From Enoplosus armatus (lineage: Eukaryota > Chordata > Actinopteri > Centrarchiformes > Enoplosidae), in the NCBI RefSeq assembly GCF_043641665.1, contig NC_092196.1:17585692-17649691 (forward strand): DNA of 64,000 bases, in the 5' to 3' direction. A program made the position numbers and the translations under genes. Numbering within the stretch: the first letter of the stretch is position 1; each line of letters opens with the position of its first letter. Positions 57,401 to 64,000 of the stretch are shown here, one piece after another. The notes under the pieces are model-generated. The model made no database searches. It was not told the DNA's origin and saw nothing but the letters and a program-made list of their open reading frames with translations.

Positions 57401-60400
57401 GGTGGAGGTTGTGAAGAAGCAGGGATGCAAGGGAGGATGGAGAGCACAGAGCGGCAGGACATTTCTGTGGCACCACGGAGGGAGAGACGTGAGGCTTCAG
57501 GTGAGGAGGGAGGCTCGCTGACTGCCGCTCCCTGGAGGCAGAGGGCTCGAACCAGGAGGGAAACCATTGCCTGTACACCAATAAGAGCCTTGTCAGAGCA
57601 GGACACTCCTCGGGAGGAGAGGAACAGCCGGACCAAGCCGCAGGAACAGCTGGTTTCCTCTGAGGAGCACAGACCGGATACTGCTGCAAGAACTCAGTAA
57701 GTAGAGTTCTGAAATCAGGAAGGTCTTGCTCTGATTCGTATGTGACATTATGAACTATGCATGATGATGATAAATGATAAAAAGGATCAAATTTACAGAT
57801 GTCACACCAGCTCTCAGCAGTTTTAGGATGCAAACTGAACTGGAATACAGTGTTTTGATATGTTCTGTGGTTCTTTGGTGATCTGTCCAAAAGGCAACAG
57901 GATGAGGAAGAGAGAGTGAGGGAGATGAATGAAGAAACCACAGCCGTGGGTCACGTTCAGGTCACACTGGAAGATGACACCGTTAAACTGCAGGAGACGA
58001 CCAACACCAGCAGAAGTAAGGTACGAAAGCGAGATACGTCACACTGTTACTGTAAAGGTCTGAGATGAAAATATCAGTGGACCAAATCACAGCTGCAGAA
58101 TCAGCAGCTGCTCTGCCTCTTGTCTGTAAAGGGGCAACTCTTTTCCCCCTCCATAGTCTCTAATCCTTTGAGAGTCCAGTTTGGAGCCCGTGGGTTTCAG
58201 ACTGTCAGCAGAGAGGGATAAAGTTTCAGAGGGTTGACAGTACAGCTGTAGAGTCAACACAGCCAGGAGTGTCCATCTTTAACAAGTCATGCAGCCTCAA
58301 GTCTGCAATGGCGGAGCCAGCCAATGGGGGGCCAACACAGACTAAACCCTGGCCACCCCATTGGCCACAACACACGGCATTGCCTTTTGGGTCACTCTTG
58401 ATTTTTTCCTTCCTGTTGCTCAGTCACCCCTCAAACATGTCATGAAAAAATCCCATTTTTGTCCCCCTCACTTTTAAAGCTTCAGTTGGATTTACTCACT
58501 AAAATCTCTCGAAACAGAATCTTCAGACTCTCAAACCACCAAAATCCAGAGGTGAGAAGAGAGAAGTTGACGGCCACAGTAGTTAACCAGCAGCAAGATA
58601 TTTAGGAACCTTTTTGACCTGGGTTTTGCCTCTCAGGCTACATAGAAGCTACTGCTCCACCCTCTGCTTGGTGGAAGTTATTCTTGCAGCCTGAGAGGAA
58701 GACAGGGGTTATCTCAGATAATATACCGGATAACATTAACCGTGAGCTAACATCCTGTCACCTTGCTGATTGTATATGCACAGGCTCCTTTCATGTCGTG
58801 TCATAAAAACTATGATTAATGATTTTAGAAGAGCATAAGGCAGCTCACTCCTCTGGTATCAAGACACACCATTCTTAAAACAGGTCGAATCATATTTGAA
58901 TACAAAATGTCACAGAGTTTTGCAGCGTTTTGATGTAAACTCTGTGGAAAAGCAGAGAAACGTTGCATGTAGAGGTTGTTGGGTTCACTCCTCTTGCCAT
59001 CCTTAAATCCAGAAAGAGAAGAGGGGCGGGGGTTAGATCTGTGTATTTGTCATTCCAGTGAAACCAGATATAGCATCTCTTAGCAACAACACTCTGGATT
59101 TGGTAGGTGCTAAATGTCTCGAGATCACACTGAAGTTACAGGGGAATATATCCAGACCGGTTAGTGTTTATGGACTGATGTGGATTTGACTGTCTCAGAA
59201 CAGGATGTGGAATGTAAACAGACTGATTATTCTGGTGCCTTTTATGACCTTACGATATCACCGTGTGTTCATTTTTTATCTTCTTTTCTCTGTTTTAATT
59301 ATCCACGCCCTGTTTCCCGTCATTGTGCCCCCTGCAGGAGGAGACAGAAGACCTTCATGTGGAGTGTGTGAACCCTCAGTGCTGGGTAAGTCTCCAACGA
59401 GTGCTTTGAAATGCATAGATCCTTCTAAATCTGCATTATTATCTCCAGTACTAATTTTACAGTAGCTTCAGCCTGCCCCATCTCTCTTCCACTTCCTCTT
59501 CTCTCCCAGGAACCCGTCTTTGCCTCTGTCTATTCTAGCAGTACGCCCCAATATATCATGTGTTTCAATCAGGTAATAGTCTGAGCCGCTGCATGGCAGA
59601 TTAACCGGCGCTTCTTGGTTTGCCGTGTTTTGTATGCAGTGAAAAAGTCTTCAGGAGGCTGTGACAGATGACGTGTGAAGTTTCACTCACGCTAACGAGT
59701 CGACTCTGTCACCTGCAGAGTGTCTTTTCTGTGTGAAAATGATCCTTTTTCTGAAGTGATACATCGCAGCTCTCGCTTCACAGTTTCCATGTTGTTTCTG
59801 TTAATTCTGTGCTCTTACTCTCATACTTTTCCTGAACTTGTGGTTTTTAAACTTTCACTTTCATTACCCCCAAAATGTCATACCCTCACACCCAACCTTG
59901 GATATTGGAGAAACTAGCTACAAAGAAGAGCAACGTTTGACTTCAGTTGCTCAAATGAAAAATGCAAGTTAAACCTTTAAGACAAAGGACAAAGCACACA
60001 ATTAATCAGTCTGTGAATGTGTCAGTTTGCCAACTGCCAAGATGCTGAAATGACAACAAGAGCGGCAAAATAAGCTCTCAACACATCGTACACAAGGCAA
60101 ACAATAAGACGTAAAGTAAAATCAATCACTAGGATTAATCTTAATATAATGTTAAAAGTACTTATTGTACTTAAGTGTCTTTTTGCTGCCTGAATACTTT
60201 CAATAGCCGCGTTAGAGTCTGAGCGCTCCTGTTTGTTTATTGTTCCCAAATAAATCAGATTCCCTCAACTTTCGTTCTGCATCCTATTTCCTGGTCATGC
60301 ATGTCCCCAAAAGGCATCTCCCCTCACCCGCCTACACCAAAGGACTCACCTGTTACTTTATTATCCATGTTATTCTGTTTTCACGTCATCCTCAGACAAA

Positions 60401-61658
60401 TCTGTCCTTTGAGGCACAAGAAGTCGCGTCTCCTACCAAGAACCAGATTCAGCCTCAGTGGAGACAGAAGGTGACGCATGCCGGCATTTCTTTAATAGTT
60501 TTGATGCTTAAATCTGATGCTTACATTAACGCGTCTGTTTCTCTGGTTGTGTAGGCGAAGGGAGTTGAGGATGACCTTCAGACAGACGAAGCCGAGGAAA
60601 TCAATACACAGCAGGAGAGGAACGAGCAAGAGGACGGACGTATGCCCAAGAGAGGTGAGTTTATTCGCTCTGGTTACTCTTATTATCTCTGCATCTTTAA
60701 ACTCAACCTCGGTAGGCTTGTGTCTCTGACTCGTGCCCTCTGTCACCTGTTAGGTCTCGGATCGCCAGAATCAGACAGAAATGAAGCCTCTCACAACAAG
60801 AGACACTCCACTGAAGCTCCAACATGCACACATGAAGGTTAGAGCAGCATTAGTTCATAAAGACTGTCGATTTGGTTCTCTGTAAACTGAAGTCTCCAGG
60901 CGGAAGGTAACATCATGTAAAGGCTCATTGATATAAGCCGTTAAAGTCTTAAAGTATTTTTAAGTTTATTAAGTTTACTGTCCTGTCCCCCCCGGCAGCT
61001 CCACAGAGCTCTCCGCTCTCTGTGGCTCCACATGAGCAGAAGGAGGACACGCCTGTGGATGAATCAAACACGCCTGATGGAGGTTTCTACAGAGACCAGT
61101 CACCTCCCTCCGCCTGCGGCCCCCCGCCCTGTGGACACGTTGCTTCCACAGAGAGCGAGCAGGACCTGGGTGTCCTCTGCCAGACCAACACACCCATGTG
61201 AGCCTGGTTTGACCACAGATTGTAAGATGATTGGCCTTCGCTCTCGCTGTATTATAGACATCTCAAATGTTCAGGGATGTGGTGGAAGGAAGCTGCACCT
61301 GTCTGTTTTAGGTCTTTAAAAGTGACATTTAGCTAAGTGTGATTCTTAAGTGCTGACTGCAGTGACTTCTAAGTGTTAGCAAGAAATAAGAACTACAATT
61401 TAGTCTACCTGAAAAAGGCACTGTGAACCAGCCAATAGCAGGCCTCCGATGGTGATGTGTCAGGACTGCATCACATCACAACATCTATTATCCCTTCAAA
61501 TAAATGAGTTAATGAGTTTTATAGCCCGGCTGAAACGTGTCCCTTTTTCATCATACATTTCCAAGATATCTCGTCTTGGTTGGAAAGTGTAGCCTCTGTG
61601 CATGAACACAGCCATCTGCTGGTGACTCCCAACATGGTTAGGAAGCTTCTGGAGCGCT

Positions 61659-61695
<37 letters not shown>

Positions 61696-63532
61696 CATCG
61701 TTGTGTGTGTGTGTGTGTGTGTGCTGCAGGCTGACCTCAGCAGTGGCAGAGCACAGGCGGTCGGTGCGTCCGTCCCGTCGGACTCAGGGATCCAGAAACC
61801 CTCTGAGGGCTCTGGCTGCCAGGGAGGACATCAGGCAGGACTACATGGGAGAGAGAGTCAGCACAGCTACTGAGGAGAGGATCCAGGCCGAGAAGAGTGA
61901 GTGAAGGATTTTCTTTCTTTTTACTCTGCCTTCCTTTTTCAGCTTCCTTATCGTGTGTTTTTCCCTCCACACAGAGTCCAAGAACTCCTCCGTAGCAGAT
62001 CCACATCTCGCCAGATCATCTTCCTCAGAGTCTTGCCCTCCCTTCAGCAGCCTGATGCTCATTCACATCAAAGGTCAGAAAAGATCTGGTTTACGAGTGT
62101 CCTCACGATGACGTCTCTGTGCTCAGGTTTTTACATTAACTGGTTTCTGTGGTGACAGGTAGGCGGCATGTCCAGGTGCGTCTGGTGGAGCCCTCCGTGC
62201 GGTCGCTGAACAGCGGAGACTGCTTCCTGCTGGTCGCTCCGGAGCATTGCATCCTGTGGAGCGGAGAGTTTGCCAATGAGCAAGAGAAAGCCAAGGTAAC
62301 AGACTGCACTGTCATGTCTTAATTCTCTAAGGTGGCGATCAAGACAGTACGTTGTTAGCATAAAATTACAGGGTGTATAAGACATTTTGTGCCATGAAAT
62401 GTAAATTTGGTGAAAATATATACTTCACTTGAAAACCTCATCGTCATGTGCCCAGATGCCATGAAATATCACTTCATTTACTGGAGAAGAACATATTTCT
62501 GGGTGTTACAAATTAAATCGTAATCATATTATAACTGTATGATAAATGTTTTAATACTCATATTTTTCATTTCATGCCACAAAATGCTTAAAAAGGCATA
62601 AAAATGACTCTTAATGCCCCCAAGAGCATTTTGTGCATAAAATACATTTGGAGCAGCATACAGAGGCGGTAAAAGACATTAACACAGTTTCTGGATGTAA
62701 TACTGGCAGGACTGATGCTTTGTGATGTGTTCTGCTCTCAGATTACATAATCAACAGCGTCCATGTTCTGCTTTATTTTGTATAAAACACACTTGGTTTA
62801 CAAAGGTTTACCTCAATTCTATAATGTGTACGTTTTGATTACTTTCAGTTCACAGATACTTTTGCTTTTCAGGCCTCTGAGCTGGCATCACTCATCCAGA
62901 GTCAGGGGGATCTCGGCTGTCAGGCCTCCCAGATCGTCCACCTGGAGGAGGGGCTGAACTGTGACGGCAGTCTGGCTGCAGACTTCTGGAGTCTTCTAGG
63001 AGGGAGGACACAATACAGAGGTCAGAAGTCAAAATGTCCACTTTGTACATTTCTCCAAGAGTTTATCTGTGTACATGAGGACTTTACAGCTTTTTTTTTC
63101 TGTTTACGTCTCTTCACAGGAGCCAGCGCAGAGGAGGAGGATGAGCTCTATGAGTGTGGTGTGGTGGAGTCCAACTGTGTGTACAGGCTGATGGAGAACA
63201 GACTGGTGCCTCATGAACAGGCCTGGGCCTCCATCCCCAGTACTTCCCTGCTGGGCTCCACTGAGGTCTGAGGTCTCTCCTGGATTCTCCTGTCGTTTCT
63301 AATTTGTCTTAGGTCTTTACAAGTCCGTTTTAATGATTTATTTTGTGTGTGTCCAGGCCCTGGTGTTTGATTTCGGCAGTGAGGTGTACCTGTGGCATGG
63401 ACAGGATGTTTCCCCCAGCAGGAGGACTGTTGCTCTCCAGCTGACTCACCAAGTGTGGGCTGGAGCTTATGACTACAGCAACTGTCGAGTCAATCCACTG
63501 GATCCCACACAGTGTAACCCCAGCACACCGCT
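51492..63532 (+). CDS. svil: supervillin (partial at the right edge)
   Basis: Coding exons: 51492-51772, 52920-53072, 53186-53362, 53854-53888, 55012-55073, 56070-56215, 56720-56948, 57110-57696, 57894-58020, 59338-59385, 59510-59572, 60396-60470, 60555-60654, 60754-60837, 60999-61197, 61730-61896, 61975-62073, 62159-62295, 62873-63020, 63120-63265, 63357-63532. With the phases followed through they give 1079 codons plus 2 nt, with no frame break. The N-terminus carries [19 protein letters not shown], a supervillin hallmark. A long disordered, charged region follows, with three TQPIT motifs and KMSLFK/KLALFN helices. The conserved [10 protein letters not shown] exon and [20 protein letters not shown] come next. 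The first gelsolin/villin-like repeat runs from about 866 ([30 protein letters not shown]) and the second starts near 1022 ([15 protein letters not shown]). Supervillin links actin, myosin II and membranes. Teleosts have several svil paralogues; which one this is was not settled. The 3' half lies beyond the window. Confidence 0.92.
51773..52919 (+). other. svil: first intron inside the supervillin coding region
   Basis: A 1.1 kb intron. The large minus-strand ORF inside it (51987-52520) has no conserved wording. No exon was recognised. Confidence 0.55.
53889..55011 (+). other. svil: supervillin intron containing a MITE
   Basis: Apart from the element at 54534-54953 it holds only A/T-rich DNA. 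Confidence 0.55.
54534..54953. mobile_element. non-autonomous DNA transposon (MITE-like)
   Basis: The 5' end ACTGTGGAGGAAAAAGTAC and the 3' end, whose complement is GTAACGGTGGAAAGTAACAA, form degenerate terminal inverted repeats. The inside carries CAGATCATTTACTTAAATAA, AAGTATCAAAAGTAAAAGCA, GCATCAGTGTGTGAGCAGC and GGAGCTAGTTTTAAC, the wording of a very common percomorph repeat. There is no coding capacity. The superfamily was not determined. Confidence 0.65.
55074..56069 (+). other. svil: supervillin intron, nothing recognised
   Basis: 1 kb between the exon ending KMSLFK and the exon starting ELEKAA. Its moderately G/C-rich 3' part (55740-55990) has no conserved reading frame. Confidence 0.5.
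58021..59337 (+). other. svil: supervillin intron with inverted repeat
   Basis: The 1.3 kb intron contains complementary arms GCCAATGGGG (58320-58329) and CCCCATTGGC (58356-58365). No exon was recognised. The donor is placed at 58020/58021 (AAG before GTACGA); an alternative GTAAGG 7 nt upstream would break the frame. Confidence 0.55.
59573..60395 (+). other. svil: supervillin intron, nothing recognised
   Basis: A/T-rich intron between the [10 protein letters not shown] exon and the next short exon. No repeat family was identified. Confidence 0.5.
61661..61723 (+). repeat. svil: (TA)n plus (GT)n compound microsatellite at a supervillin acceptor
   Basis: About 16 TA units (61661-61692), a 9-nt spacer and about 11 GT units, ending 6 nt before the acceptor AG at 61728-61729. 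Confidence 0.95.
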
Positions 63533-64000
63533 GTAAGTTCACACCGCAGGCAGTAAAGCTTTTAGTCCACACTTCACATTGAAAACAGTGAAACGGCACA
63601 TCAATATTAGGACACATTACAGAAACAGTGGAGAACAGCTGTAAGTATTATAATGTAACACCACACACAGCGAAAGCATTAAGCATTAAGTTAACTGTGC
63701 GTACAGCAACACCCCAGAAGTCTGCAGTAGGTCTTTAGAGCACGCTGTAAAACTAAAGCGAATGGTTTGTAATCCCACACCTCACGTAGAGAAACGCCAG
63801 CATACAGCATTGTGTACACATGACATGCTGTAACCTCCCAGCAGGCTGTTGTAAGTCTGCTCTACACGCTGACATGCGGCAGCTGGCAAAAGACAGTTGT
63901 TTAGAAATTCAAACAAGTGGACAGACTGCAGCACACTGTGCAAACACACTGAGAGACAACATTAAAGTCTACCGTGTCCCTGGTATGGCTGAACAAAGTA
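63533..64000 (+). other. svil: supervillin intron running off the window
   Basis: Starts with gtaagt after the exon ending NPSTPL. No further exon was recognised before the window ends. Confidence 0.6.

Overview
The window is nuclear DNA of a ray-finned fish, most likely a percomorph teleost. The evidence is vertebrate-type genes split into many short exons, abundant (GT)n/(TA)n microsatellites, and several dispersed repeat families typical of spiny-rayed fish. Nothing prokaryotic, viral or CRISPR-like was seen. Exon borders were placed by hand from splice signals, reading frame and remembered vertebrate protein families. In every multi-exon gene below the exon phases add up with no frame break.

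Layout, left to right. 1-2490: AU-rich, ORF-poor DNA that looks like the 3' UTR of a + strand gene lying off the left edge; fmnl1 is a guess from human synteny only. 3181-5100 (-): hexim1, single coding exon, with a TATA box and CCAAT boxes behind it. 5461-9086: gene-poor spacer. 9087-26347 (+): plcd3, 15 coding exons, 790 aa. 28678-34913 (+): nmt1, 12 coding exons, 485 aa. 37423-42215 (+): retsat, 11 coding exons, 610 aa. 43401-46899 (+): a CDK4/6-class kinase, probably fish cdk21, 7 coding exons, 301 aa. 51492 to beyond the right edge (+): a supervillin gene; 22 coding exons are placed, 1079 codons so far, stopping inside the second gelsolin-like repeat.

The genes do unrelated jobs: P-TEFb/transcription-elongation control, phosphoinositide hydrolysis, protein N-myristoylation, retinol saturation, cell-cycle kinase, actin/membrane scaffold. 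They are neighbours by synteny, not by pathway. The hexim1-plcd3-nmt1 block recalls human 17q21.31; the retsat-cdk21-supervillin block is a different neighbourhood.

Most notable observations: (1) a textbook U12-type AT-AC intron in plcd3; (2) plcd3 exon 2, frame-neutral and part of the PH domain, framed on both sides by (GT)n tracts; (3) a GC-AG intron in nmt1; (4) inverted repeats with a GCTAAC/GTTAGC core near the 5' ends of two genes and at one unexplained locus (about 6.07 kb); (5) active-site differences of the CDK4/6-like kinase; (6) a thrice-repeated TQPIT linear motif in supervillin. No clearly new biological system was found. The unexplained 5.7-6.1 kb segment and a 60-codon signal-peptide-like ORF at 35.6 kb are the best candidates for unannotated transcripts.
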